Part shown: positions 1 to 7,954 of the stretch, piece by piece
How the letters are laid out: each line of letters starts with the position of its first letter
Position numbering within the stretch: the stretch's first letter is position 1
From: Desulfitobacterium hafniense DCB-2
Lineage (GTDB): Bacteria > Bacillota > Desulfitobacteriia > Desulfitobacteriales > Desulfitobacteriaceae
DNA length: 64,000 nt
Direction: 5' to 3'
Assembly (NCBI RefSeq): GCF_000021925.1
Contig: NC_011830.1
Span: 5,215,135-5,279,134, forward strand
Notes under the pieces: generated by a model
What the model saw: only the letters and a program-made list of their open reading frames with translations
Databases searched by the model: none
What the model was told of the DNA's origin: nothing
Made by a program: the position numbers and the translations under genes

Positions 1-970
1 CTTTGGTTCCCGGGGGAATGGAAATTCCGGCACCGGCTGCGATATCTGCAGCGGATCTCCCCACCATTTTAGCATTCATGGCATGGCCCCTGTTAAACAG
101 TTTCCGCCCCACTTGCTCAGTTTCCTCCGGGGTCATGAAGTAGCCGCCCTGACGTTTGAACTCTTCCATAACCTGGTTGCGAATGCACTCTTCTACCACC
201 ACCGATTGCTCAGAAGCACAGATAGTGCCATTGTCGAAGGTTTTGCTGGCAATAATATTTCTGACTGCTTTGGGAATATCGGCAGTTCTTTCAATATAAG
301 CGGGAACATTGCCCGGGCCTACCCCCAGAGCCGGTTTTCCGGCGCTATAGGCCGCCTTGACCATGGCCGAACCGCCTGTGGCAATGATCATGGCTACTTC
401 GTCGCATTTCATGAGTTCATTGGTTGCATTCATGGATGGCTTGGAGATGCAGCCGATGATATTGGCCGGAGCACCGGCCGCCACTGCCGCATCGTTCATC
501 AACTTAGCTGCTTCCAAAGTGCACTTCAAAGCCGAAGGATGGGGTGAGAACACAATTCCGTTACGTGCTTTAATGGCAATGAGCGATTTGTAGATAGTCG
601 TGGAGGTAGGGTTGGTGGAGGGGACAATCCCCATCAGCAATCCCACCGGTTCCGCAATCTCCATGACCTTATTGATCTTGTCTTCCTTAATAACCCCGAT
701 GGTCTGCATGGGCTTGATAAATTGATAGAGCTCTGTAGAGGCAAAACGATTCTTAAAAACCTTATCCTCCACTTTGCCAAACCCTGTTTCTTCCACCGCT
801 AACTTTGCCAGAGCAACAGCATTTTCCTCCGCTACCTTTACCATATTGCGAATGATTTTGTCAATCTGCTCGCTATTGAATTGTGCCAGTTCAGTCTGGG
901 CTTGTTTGGCCTGACGGGCAAGATTTCTGGTCTCCTGCACAGATTGTAAATCATAATCAAAGTTTAGCAC
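1..970 (-). CDS. eutE: CoA-acylating aldehyde dehydrogenase of the microcompartment (C-terminus beyond window)
   Basis: Homologue of the EutE/PduP acetaldehyde dehydrogenases, which oxidise acetaldehyde and CoA to acetyl-CoA with NAD. The GTG start at 970 follows a GGGAGG ribosome binding site; 323 codons are visible and about a third of the protein lies outside the window. The catalytic Cys is present as residue 251 in FDNGTICASEQS (codon 218-220). It is the last gene visible in the GRM operon. The product of choline cleavage by CutC is acetaldehyde, so this is the likely next enzyme (inference). The paralogue at 11608-13149 has Ser at the same residue number, which makes this the probable active copy. 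Confidence 0.9.
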   Translation of the reverse strand, partial: MLNFDYDLQSVQETRNLARQAKQAQTELAQFNSEQIDKIIRNMVKVAEENAVALAKLAVEETGFGKVEDKVFKNRFASTELYQFIKPMQTIGVIKEDKINKVMEIAEPVGLLMGIVPSTNPTSTTIYKSLIAIKARNGIVFSPHPSALKCTLEAAKLMNDAAVAAGAPANIIGCISKPSMNATNELMKCDEVAMIIATGGSAMVKAAYSAGKPALGVGPGNVPAYIERTADIPKAVRNIIASKTFDNGTICASEQSVVVEECIRNQVMEEFKRQGGYFMTPEETEQVGRKLFNRGHAMNAKMVGRSAADIAAGAGISIPPGTK

Positions 971-990
971 TTACGTTCCTCCCTTCACCG

Positions 991-1542
991 TCATTCATGT
1001 TTTTGGTTGTAATACTCCTTGAGTTGCTGGATAAGATCTTCTTTATTTGCTTTGGATATGGCTCTTCCTGCTATGGCAAGTCCTTTGTATTCTCTGGCCA
1101 GATTGCGGAGTTTTAAGACGGGGAGAGTTTTCAGGGCATCCACGCATGGTTCAAGGCCAAATTCTTGCACAAAATCATCTATTGTCTGTTTATTGGTTGT
1201 TTGATCAAAACCCGGAAGGGCCTTGACTTTTTCCGGTTGCGGCACAGGGGGTGCCTGCTTTGCAGCGGGGCTGGGGCCGATCATTCCTTCGATTTCCTGA
1301 TGGGGTCTGGGAATGACATGCTGTGAAACCAGCAGCAAAGGGCTAATCTTCTCCACCGCAGCAGCGCCTGCTTCCACGGCTGCTTTCACAGCTCCCACAT
1401 CACCGGTTACCGATATGGTCACCAGACCGCCGCCGACAAAATCCCTTCCCACAAGTTCAACTTGCGCTGTTTTAAGCATGACATCTGCACATTCGATAGC
1501 AGGAAGGAGTCCTCGTGTCTCAATAAGGCCAAGAGCCTGCAT
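991..1542 (-). CDS. BMC-H shell protein with C-terminal Rho_N/SAP-like domain
   Basis: Residues 1-90 form a standard hexameric microcompartment shell (BMC) domain, recognisable from ALGLIETRGLLPAIECADVM and the GDVGAVKAAVEAG turn. A Pro-rich linker (about residues 94-110) leads to a tail of about 70 residues. The last part of that tail, LKLRNLAREYKGL through KANKEDLIQQLKEYY, has the pattern of Rho_N/SAP-type helix-extended-helix nucleic-acid-binding domains. EutK also carries a C-terminal nucleic-acid-binding-like domain on a BMC unit, but of a different fold (known family fact). The tail is probably on one face of the shell; binding to DNA or RNA is inference. ATG start with AGGAGG; 20 bp upstream of the aldehyde dehydrogenase gene. 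Confidence 0.85.
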   Translation of the reverse strand: MQALGLIETRGLLPAIECADVMLKTAQVELVGRDFVGGGLVTISVTGDVGAVKAAVEAGAAAVEKISPLLLVSQHVIPRPHQEIEGMIGPSPAAKQAPPVPQPEKVKALPGFDQTTNKQTIDDFVQEFGLEPCVDALKTLPVLKLRNLAREYKGLAIAGRAISKANKEDLIQQLKEYYNQKHE

Positions 1543-1571
1543 AGCCTATCCTCCTATTGTTGAACCTGAAT

Positions 1572-2234
1572 TCAGGCCCGGTTTGCTGGGCAGGTAATAG
1601 AGAAGATTTTGGCATATCCTGAGGCCCTCCAGGTCACCTGTGCGCCTTTCGGCACATGCAGTACGTCTCCCTGGCAGGCTTCAAAGGTTTCACCATTGAT
1701 GGTGAGCCCTAAGCATCCTTCCAAAACAATACCAATTTCTTCACAGCTCAATGTGCGGTCAAAGCTGGATTTTTCGATGGTCAAAAAACCTGCACTCATT
1801 TGAGACTCGTCTTTGCCGATGACCTCCCGATAGGCTGCCCTGGTGCCCGGTTTTCCGGTGTCCAAGTCCTCATAATTTACCGTCCTGCCATGGACAATTT
1901 TCAGCCCGCTTTGAGGCTCACCCTCGGTAATGAAGGGCAGTTTAGCTGCGGGGGCCGCGACACCTGTCAAAAGGTGATTGGTTAAGACCATTTTGATGGT
2001 TTGATAGATCATATCCCTGTCAAACTCTGCTTCCCGCTTCCCTGTTTGCTGCAGATCACTGAATTTGCACTCTTGATTTTGGGCGGCAGCTGCGGCGAAA
2101 ACGAATTCCACACCCAATTCTTTAGCCAGGTCTCTGGCTGAAGGAGTAACAATCGTTCCCCCTGCCACGCAGAATTCTTTTTGCCCTTTTTCTGCTGCTG
2201 ATTTGACATCGTCAGCACAAATGAGTTTCTTCAA
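1572..2234 (-). CDS. eutQ: EutQ-like cupin protein, possible acetate kinase
   Basis: Resembles EutQ across its length (220 aa against about 230). The N-terminus KKLICADDVKSAAEKGQ precedes a variable linker, and a C-terminal cupin domain includes SCEEIGIVLEGCLGLTINGE and GDVLHVPKGAQV. Enterobacterial EutQ is associated with the shell and has been reported to have acetate kinase activity. In this operon it could make ATP from acetyl phosphate, but no phosphotransacylase is visible here. The start is a TTG at 2234 behind AAAGGAGGTGGG, preferred to an upstream TTG at 2252 that overlaps that ribosome binding site. Confidence 0.82.
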   Translation of the reverse strand: MKKLICADDVKSAAEKGQKEFCVAGGTIVTPSARDLAKELGVEFVFAAAAAQNQECKFSDLQQTGKREAEFDRDMIYQTIKMVLTNHLLTGVAAPAAKLPFITEGEPQSGLKIVHGRTVNYEDLDTGKPGTRAAYREVIGKDESQMSAGFLTIEKSSFDRTLSCEEIGIVLEGCLGLTINGETFEACQGDVLHVPKGAQVTWRASGYAKIFSITCPANRA

Positions 2235-2311
2235 AATCCCACCTCCTTTCAATCCTTACGGTGATCAAAGTGAATCCTGGGGACCTGGTACTCTGTAACA
2301 CTCACTGAGTG

Positions 2312-2860
2312 CTAATATAGGGATGTCCACAATCTATCGGACGGGGAAGGAATGACCTCAATATCCACAAGGAGGCCTTTTTCCATAGCAATGGCCTTCC
2401 CTGCCTCAATACCTGCTTCCACAGCGGCCACATCCCCGGTAAAAGTAAAGTACGCTTTGCCGCCCAGTCCGCTGCCCAGGCGCAGTTCCAGAGCCTGAAC
2501 ATCGGCGGCTTTCAGTGCCGCATCAGCAGCCGTGATCATGGAGGCCATGGAGAAAGATTCCATAATTCCCAGGGCCCCGGTTCCGTCCGGCATGGTCGTG
2601 GCCGTGATCGCCGGGAAAATTCCTTCATGAACATTGGGCAGCACGAAGCTGTCCACTAAATATTCCCCGGAAATGGCTATCCCTGTGCTGATCGAACTTT
2701 CGACGGCCGCCACATCCCCTTGCACGATAGCAATATATTTGCCCGGACAGACGGGGGTTGCACTGACCACATCAACGTAAGCTATTTTAAGCATCTGATC
2801 GGTGGCATAGATTCCTCTGGCCACACTGGTAAGCTCAATCATACCTATTGCTCTATACAT
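2312..2860 (-). CDS. pduT: PduT-like tandem-BMC trimeric shell protein
   Basis: Two BMC domains in one 182-aa chain (about residues 4-85 and 96-175), the layout of PduT-type pseudohexameric trimers. In characterised PduT a Cys at about position 108, in the segment ETWSVAACICAAD, holds a [4Fe-4S] cluster at the threefold pore (recalled family knowledge). The matching segment here reads ESFSMASMITAAD, so that Cys is Met. The N-terminal half still has the conserved VCPGKY of PduT. It follows PduS in the transcript with a 1-bp gap, as PduS/PduT pairs usually do. The pore may be open or bind no cluster (inference). Start ATG with AAAGGTGGGG. Confidence 0.88.
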   Translation of the reverse strand: MYRAIGMIELTSVARGIYATDQMLKIAYVDVVSATPVCPGKYIAIVQGDVAAVESSISTGIAISGEYLVDSFVLPNVHEGIFPAITATTMPDGTGALGIMESFSMASMITAADAALKAADVQALELRLGSGLGGKAYFTFTGDVAAVEAGIEAGKAIAMEKGLLVDIEVIPSPSDRLWTSLY

Positions 2861-2861
2861 A

Positions 2862-4190
2862 CTACCCCACCTTTACCACAATAGAATTGTCTTTAATCTC
2901 GACAACGGTGCCGGCCATGCTGGCATGGACCGGGGCCCCGAGACTGTTTTCCGGTATTTTGCCGATCATCTGCCCTGCTTCTACATGCTGGCCTAGGTTA
3001 ACGATGGGCTGGGACGGTGCCCCGATATGCTGACGCAAGCCGATTTCCAGATACTCGGGCTTAAACTGAATGGTGGTCAGGGGTGCCGGTTGATCAAAAA
3101 GGGTTAACCCGATTTTGGCCACCAGGCGTTTGCTTGGTATCAGCCGATAGTCCCTTGCCGAGCGGGGCTGGAACTCCACTTGGGTGGGCTGGTAACGAAT
3201 CCCTTGTTCCGCCAGTTTTTGTTTGTAAAAAATATTCACCGTTTTCGGATGGAGATTGGCCGGACAGGAGAAGAGTTCGCAGGCATTGCATTCACAGCAT
3301 AACTGAGCGATCTGCAATTCCTTCACATCCTGGAGGTCATAGCTTAAAGCGCGCATGACTTTATGGGGCTGCATATCGTGTCCCAAAAGATAGCGGGGAC
3401 ACAGATCCGTACACATCCGGCATTGTTCACAGGCTGTTTTGCTGATGACCCGTCCCTGGTTGATGTTAACGGATTTTTTGCGGATGAGGAAATGATCCTT
3501 TTTAAGCAGAATAAAGCCTTTGCTTTTCTTGGTGACATAGCCATCGATCCCGTCCAGGAGGGAACCCATCATCGGGCCGCCGTCGATCACAGCATAGTCA
3601 TCCCCATTTTCCAGGCCGCATTGCCTGAGCAGCTCCCGGATGGGCATACCCACCGGTACCTTGACCGTTAAACGGTTGGGAATATCACCGGCAAGGGTGA
3701 GATAGGTTTCGGTGACCGGCTTGCCTGACAGGGCATTAAAAATATTTAAAGCCGTTTCCGAGTTGATCACCACGCACCCTACTTTGAGGGGGATGGAGGC
3801 TTCCGGAACAACCCTTTTGGTCAGCTCATAGACCAGAACCTGCTCATCGCCGGCCGGGTAGATATCCCGTAATTCCATGACTTCCATATAATCTTCCAGC
3901 CCTAAAGCTGTGATTTTTTCGCGCAGAAGTTTGACGATGGCTTTGTGTTTTCCTTTGATGCCGATGACCGCTTTACGGGCTTCTATATACTGCCCTGCCG
4001 CTTCCAGCCCTTTGATGATTTCTTCGCTGAACTCCGCCATCAATTGCTGATCCACCCGCAGCAGCGGTTCACATTCAGCCCCGTTCAACAATATATATTC
4101 TGCCTTCGCGGCCAGTTTGGCATGGGTTGGAAACCCAGCTCCCCCTGCCCCGATGACTCCGGCATCCTTAACCCTATTCAGCAGATCCAA
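2862..4190 (-). CDS. pduS: PduS-like RnfC-family Fe-S flavoprotein
   Basis: 442-aa RnfC/PduS homologue. The N-terminal nucleotide/flavin-binding segment is AGVIGAGGAGFPTHAKLAAK. An SLBB-like region follows. Two [4Fe-4S] motifs lie in the middle, CEQCRMCTDLCP (near residue 253) and CCECNACELFSCP, and a C-terminal biotinyl-like barrel ends in GTVVEIKDNSIVVKVG. PduS is a cobalamin reductase in propanediol compartments. In a B12-independent choline compartment it more likely moves electrons across the shell or recycles NADH (inference). The start is a TTG at 4190 after GGAGGTGGGG, which gives the family-like N-terminus MDLLNRVKDAG. Confidence 0.9.
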   Translation of the reverse strand: MDLLNRVKDAGVIGAGGAGFPTHAKLAAKAEYILLNGAECEPLLRVDQQLMAEFSEEIIKGLEAAGQYIEARKAVIGIKGKHKAIVKLLREKITALGLEDYMEVMELRDIYPAGDEQVLVYELTKRVVPEASIPLKVGCVVINSETALNIFNALSGKPVTETYLTLAGDIPNRLTVKVPVGMPIRELLRQCGLENGDDYAVIDGGPMMGSLLDGIDGYVTKKSKGFILLKKDHFLIRKKSVNINQGRVISKTACEQCRMCTDLCPRYLLGHDMQPHKVMRALSYDLQDVKELQIAQLCCECNACELFSCPANLHPKTVNIFYKQKLAEQGIRYQPTQVEFQPRSARDYRLIPSKRLVAKIGLTLFDQPAPLTTIQFKPEYLEIGLRQHIGAPSQPIVNLGQHVEAGQMIGKIPENSLGAPVHASMAGTVVEIKDNSIVVKVG

Positions 4191-4210
4191 CTTTCCCCAC
4201 CTCCAGATTC

Positions 4211-4471
4211 TCAAAACGTACAGTCTTCATCGATGATTCCTACAATGACAGCATCAATGGGTATATCGTCCTGACCCAGCATTTTGCGGGCGGAGCTGCC
4301 TGTGCATACCAACACCCGTTCACCGATCCCGGCGCTGATGGTGTCGGCGGCAATGATGAGACGGCCTTTATCGATCCCACCCAGGACCTCCACCAGCATG
4401 AATTTCAGTCCTCTCAGTGAATCGGCCTTCCGTGTTGCCCAGATATTATCAATTACTTTTGCTGCTATCAT
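4211..4471 (-). CDS. eutN: EutN/CcmL-type pentameric vertex protein (BMC-P)
   Basis: An 86-aa EutN/CcmL/PduN-family protein, full length for the family, with the typical opening MIAAKVIDNIWATRKADSL, the central LVEVLGGIDKGRLIIAADTISAG and the ending VDAVIVGI-like IDAVIVGIIDED. BMC-P pentamers cap the vertices of the polyhedral shell, and one copy per operon is usual. The start codon overlaps the stop of the upstream GrpU-like gene (ATGA), so the two are translationally coupled. It is the only vertex protein in the visible part of the operon. Confidence 0.95.
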   Translation of the reverse strand: MIAAKVIDNIWATRKADSLRGLKFMLVEVLGGIDKGRLIIAADTISAGIGERVLVCTGSSARKMLGQDDIPIDAVIVGIIDEDCTF

Positions 4472-4779
4472 GGGTTCTCACCTACTTTGATTTCTCGCAT
4501 TTTACATTGGATATCTTTAATAGCAGCTTCCACTGAGGCTGTATCGCCAAAAATGGCGATCATAATCAGATTTTGCGGGCAATGACCTTTAATATCTTCC
4601 ACAAAAACTCCCGCTGCCTTTTCAGCGATATCGGCAGCCACCACCATATCGATCATCCGCCCCTGAACTAAGCCGACGGCGTCGTAGTTCTCCAGGGGAA
4701 CACTTGGCGCAGAACCTTTACGGCGAAACAGGAGATCCACCGTCCCTTGGGAAGGAGATTTAATGATCCGGTATTCCAT
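4468..4779 (-). CDS. grpU: GrpU-like Fe-S-binding BMC shell protein
   Basis: A 103-aa divergent BMC-domain protein with an extra N-terminal stretch (residues 1-30) before the shell fold (YDAVGLVQGRMIDMVVAADI). Cys67 lies in G-H-C-P-Q (codons 4573-4587). Gly-X-Cys-Pro-Gln is the motif reported to bind an Fe-S cluster at the pore of GrpU, a shell protein of glycyl-radical compartments (established knowledge). That supports a redox-active shell pore here. It lies between EutJ and EutN in the operon, with ATG start and AGAGGAG. A second Cys in the chain (IQCKMRE, near the C-terminus) is not obviously a ligand. Confidence 0.85.
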   Translation of the reverse strand: MEYRIIKSPSQGTVDLLFRRKGSAPSVPLENYDAVGLVQGRMIDMVVAADIAEKAAGVFVEDIKGHCPQNLIMIAIFGDTASVEAAIKDIQCKMREIKVGENP

Positions 4780-4794
4780 GGCTAAGACTCCTCT

Positions 4795-5637
4795 CTAAAG
4801 GATTTCCTGCGTACAGTTCAGAGCGATACCTAAGGGTGTCACAAACATGGGGTTTTGCGGTTTATAGGTGGGAATACCCGTCTGTCTGGCGATGATGGTT
4901 TCGATTCCTTCCAGACAGCAGGTTCCGCCGACCAGATAGATCGTTTCGACTTGATAGTCCCTTAAGTGGCGGTTTAGGATGGAGGACACTTTTTCAACTA
5001 CCGGCCCCACCACAGGGGTCAATTCCCGATGGTTTTTGGGGTTCTGCTTATAGTTTTCCGCCTCGTCAAAGCTCATTTTATAAGCTCCCGCTATCACCAG
5101 GGAAAAATGAGTGCCTCCGGTGGGTTCATCAGCCACATAAATCACTTCTCCATCTTTGAGAATCGTAATTCCTGTGGTTCCCCCGCCGATATCCACGATG
5201 GCCCCGTCTTTGATTTTGAGTACGGCATTAGCGGCCGTGGGTTCGTCCAGAAGATTGGTGATTTCAAATCCGGCTCCCTGGACCACATGTTTGATCACGC
5301 CTGAATCCAGAGCCATGGTTCCCGGCGGCAGAGCGGCCGCGGCATAGACGAGTTCCGTGTCCAGCCTTTCTTCCAGCTCTTGCTTCAATTCCTTGACGAT
5401 ACGGATGGCGCCGATATAGTCCACTACCATCCCATCTTTAACTACATTGGCAAAGCGATAGGCACCGGCCACCGGCTGATAATTCTCATCGAGAACTGCC
5501 AGCACGATATAGGCCGTTCCCAGATCAATTCCCGTATAATAAACGGAGGATTTGCTCACGATAGGATGCTCAATCACTCTTTCGAAATCCTTAACCAGTT
5601 GATCACAGTATTCAAAAGCAGAATTTACGTTTTGCAT
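4795..5637 (-). CDS. eutJ: EutJ-like Hsp70/actin-fold chaperone
   Basis: A 280-aa EutJ homologue of the actin/Hsp70 ATPase superfamily. Phosphate 1 motif: YTGIDLGTAYIVLAVLD. Phosphate 2 motif: GAIVDIGGGTTGITIL. Adenosine motif: YLVGGTCCLEGIE. Proposed roles in Eut and GRM clusters are assembly or reactivation of shell cargo, with no firm biochemical proof. CutC needs no B12 reactivation, so assembly of the shell or of CutC/CutD is the more likely job (inference). The start at 5637 has GGGAGG seven bases upstream. The end of the preceding gene overlaps this start by 13 bases. Confidence 0.9.
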   Translation of the reverse strand: MQNVNSAFEYCDQLVKDFERVIEHPIVSKSSVYYTGIDLGTAYIVLAVLDENYQPVAGAYRFANVVKDGMVVDYIGAIRIVKELKQELEERLDTELVYAAAALPPGTMALDSGVIKHVVQGAGFEITNLLDEPTAANAVLKIKDGAIVDIGGGTTGITILKDGEVIYVADEPTGGTHFSLVIAGAYKMSFDEAENYKQNPKNHRELTPVVGPVVEKVSSILNRHLRDYQVETIYLVGGTCCLEGIETIIARQTGIPTYKPQNPMFVTPLGIALNCTQEIL

Positions 5638-6290
5638 TGTTGACCTCCCAGACACTTCCAGATCATGACGCAGAGGATGTTCATGATCAGATTGATTTTC
5701 TCAATGAGATCTTGCCGTGAGCAAACGTTGAACTCCTCATCCCAATAGGCTTCCAAAACAGCGGATTCCAGCTCGCGAAGAGTTGCCCGCAAATGATTTA
5801 ACGAGGCAATGGCTGCTCCATTTTCCGTCCGCACATGAAATTCGGTAATATCAAAGTGTTTACCCAGATAAGTTGAACAGTTTTTCATCTCTGCCTCAGA
5901 CCAGTCCTGAAATTGCAGATTAACCGGCGACGTCTGTTCCCATGCCGTTTTTTTCACCTCGCTGAAGCATCTTCCCAAGGCAAATACTTCTTCGGCCAGA
6001 ACAGTGCTGCCACCGCTCAAAAGATTCGCTCCCACCATCAAAAACAGGGATTCCAGGCTTTCCATCCTGCGTCTTAATCTCAGAACATTCCAGCTTTCCT
6101 GTTCCGTTCCTGATTTGCCGTTGCCGGTGCTCTTGCTTTTGCAGTCCTGGGCCTCCGCCAGCTTGATTCCCCTATCGACAAGAAATTGGCGGGCTTCCGG
6201 TGTGAGTTTTGTCCGGGGTTCTAAAGTATACGCTGTAAAGGGCTCCGCTTTATATAAATCGCGCAATTCCGTCTCGGTAATAAACCTCAT
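5625..6290 (-). CDS. EutT-like cobalamin adenosyltransferase-family protein lacking the CCxxC site
   Basis: 221 aa. The N-terminus FITETELRDLY, then LTPEARQFLVDRGI, matches the start of EutT. The C-terminal half is all-helical, with LNHLRATLRELESAVLEAYW resembling the EutT/PduO helical core. EutT enzymes bind metal through an HX11CCX2C motif (known), and this region (residues about 45-75) has no such cysteines. Choline lyase is B12-independent, so this is either a remnant recruited for another role or an adenosyltransferase serving a pathway elsewhere. ATG start with GGAGGTGAAACC. Confidence 0.7.
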   Translation of the reverse strand: MRFITETELRDLYKAEPFTAYTLEPRTKLTPEARQFLVDRGIKLAEAQDCKSKSTGNGKSGTEQESWNVLRLRRRMESLESLFLMVGANLLSGGSTVLAEEVFALGRCFSEVKKTAWEQTSPVNLQFQDWSEAEMKNCSTYLGKHFDITEFHVRTENGAAIASLNHLRATLRELESAVLEAYWDEEFNVCSRQDLIEKINLIMNILCVMIWKCLGGQQCKT

Positions 6291-6330
6291 GGTTTCACCT
6301 CCGCTTCCTGAATGTTCCTTAATTAATACC

Positions 6331-6789
6331 CTATAACCAATGCCTTACTAAACTTGATAGACCTAAGAGATACTCCTTCAACTCTTCCACCCCTGTGTTG
6401 TCTGTTAACGAGATCCGGAAATAGGGTTCGGAAACCCCGATGCTTTGCAGCTGATGGATACACAAGGGGACGTTCTCCGTTTTCAGGTCAACCTTCGTCA
6501 TCACACCGCTCACCGGACAGGTGAAGGTTTTGGCAAAGCCGGGGGGATAGACCTCGACGGGCCTGGATGAGTCGATGAGCAGGAGCACATGGGATGCCGT
6601 TTGAGCAGTAGCAATCAGGTATTTATACATAGAAGGGTTTTCAATATATGAGCCGGGAGTGTCAATGGTATTCTTCCCATAAATGACATCCTGGGTTTTC
6701 TTCAAGGGTCTGGAGGTATCATTGAGGATATTCGCCAGGGTGGATTTGCCGGCCTGGGTGGGTCCGACGATCATGATGCGCTTTTTCAT
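6331..6789 (-). CDS. eutP: EutP/PduV-family small GTPase
   Basis: A 152-aa Ras-like P-loop protein of the EutP/PduV family: Walker A GPTQAGKSTL at the N-terminus, IDTPGSYIE as the G3 switch region, and TKVDL as G4. PduV has been linked to positioning or motion of the compartment and EutP to a kinase-like role; neither is settled. The start overlaps the stop of the EutS-like gene by four bases. The 40-bp gap downstream to the EutT-like gene holds only its ribosome binding site. Confidence 0.92.
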   Translation of the reverse strand: MKKRIMIVGPTQAGKSTLANILNDTSRPLKKTQDVIYGKNTIDTPGSYIENPSMYKYLIATAQTASHVLLLIDSSRPVEVYPPGFAKTFTCPVSGVMTKVDLKTENVPLCIHQLQSIGVSEPYFRISLTDNTGVEELKEYLLGLSSLVRHWL

Positions 6790-7139
6790 GTGCTGGTTAT
6801 CCTGGCCGGAGTAAAGTTCAACAGTTTTTCCAGGGTGTCATTGATGGCTGCCATGGCGGCTCCCACACTTGCCACATCCCCGGATATAACCAAGGAACCG
6901 GTAAAGCGGTCTAAGAATCCGATCTCCACATCAGAGGCCTTGGTGGCGATATCAGCGGCGATAATCGCCGTCTCACTGGGAGTGAGAGTTAGGATCCCAA
7001 TCGCGCCCCGTTCTTCAATGCCCAGGCGTTCGTATAGGTCCTGTACCGGTGAAGCGATGATATGAGCCAGGGTGACCTGCTTGCCGGGGACGTATTCCTG
7101 GATGATCCGTTTTCTGTCGAAGTCGTCGGTAGTGCTCAT
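6786..7139 (-). CDS. eutS: EutS/PduU-like circularly permuted BMC-H shell protein
   Basis: A 117-aa EutS/PduU shell protein, recognised by RIIQEYVPGKQVTLAHIIASP at the N-terminus and SGDVASVGAAMAAINDTLEKLL near the end. These proteins have a circularly permuted BMC fold with a small beta-barrel that caps the pore on one face. It is the first gene after the 815-bp gap that follows cutD. It therefore either lies at the far end of a long transcript or begins its own. ATG start with CGGAGGGATTGT. Confidence 0.94.
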   Translation of the reverse strand: MSTTDDFDRKRIIQEYVPGKQVTLAHIIASPVQDLYERLGIEERGAIGILTLTPSETAIIAADIATKASDVEIGFLDRFTGSLVISGDVASVGAAMAAINDTLEKLLNFTPARITST

Positions 7140-7954
7140 ACAATCCCTCCGTTCGGATAATGGCTTTGCAGCCGGGTTTGGTGGGGCTTCGTAAGATTTC
7201 AGCGGGGCTTCTTAAGGTTCCGGCAGGCTCTGTGGGTCCCGGAAATGGTCTCCAGGATTTTGCTTTACACCGGTCGCTCCATAAGCTGCGCGGACAAAAC
7301 TACCGCTCAAGCCCTCCGCTCCGAAAGGTCCCCCGCCAAATCGCTCCTGCTCAATGGCGGGTTGGAAACGTCCTGTTTCCAACCTTTCTCCGCTGCAGGC
7401 TTTTCGCGAAGTTTTGTTTCCGCTCGCTTAAAGTCGCTTCCCTTGTGTAAATCAAAATCCTTGGGCCGTTTTTCGGGAGTGAGCGAGCGGGGCGTTGCAG
7501 GGTGGGATTCCTTACTTGGGTTACTTTTTCCGTCTTGGCCGGGCCGCTTGCGGCATGGCCGGCTGTTCAAGTTGGTTACCTTAGTTGGCTGCTCAGGCTG
7601 GCTGGTTTGGCCGGCTATCCCTGACCGGCTGCTGAGAAAGGCTCTAAAGATGACCCCCGTTAAGTTCCGCAAAAGACCTAGAAGCAGTGCTGAGAAGGAG
7701 ACCCGCAAGACGTAGCTTTACGTACAAAAGCGGATGGATTTAGCGGAGGGGCGGTCAGGTGAACGAGGCTTTCTTAACGGAGCGGAGCCACGGTTCACAT
7801 CAGGTATTACCCTGAGGTTTGGCGGGAGCTGTTAAGAAAGCGAGTGAACCAGCCCCGGAGCTATGGAGTACGCGTTGTGCGTAAAGCTACGCGACCCGAA
7901 CCGTCTTTTCACCCCGCCGTTCCCCTCCGGCATGACCTGCGAAGTCCGCCCCGA
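7140..7954. other. 815-bp gene-free island with nested inverted repeats inside the microcompartment operon
   Basis: There is no convincing gene between cutD and eutS; open frames exist on both strands but have no ribosome binding site and low-complexity products. Directly visible inverted repeats are GGTTGGAAAC (7360-7369) with GTTTCCAACC (7375-7384), CGTAGCTTTACG (7711-7722) with CGTAAAGCTACG (7880-7891), and GCTTTCTTAAC (7768-7778) with GTTAAGAAAGC (7831-7841). GGTTCAC (7792-7798) and GTGAACC (7844-7850) also match. The second and third pairs are nested, compatible with one long folded RNA of about 180 nt. ATGACCTGCG (7931-7940) and its complement (7977-7986) flank the cutD stop. It may be a structured RNA, a processing or attenuation region, or a decayed insertion. 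Confidence 0.6.

Noticed and set aside
7245..7715. Open frame of about 150 codons on plus, and another on minus (7307-7708), in the island between cutD and eutS
   Set aside because: No ribosome binding site; composition rich in Ser/Arg/Leu with no domain; frames open on both strands because the DNA is GC-rich.
7700..7900. Group II intron or other catalytic RNA
   Set aside because: No domain V-like segment or intron-encoded reverse transcriptase could be seen; only inverted repeats remain.
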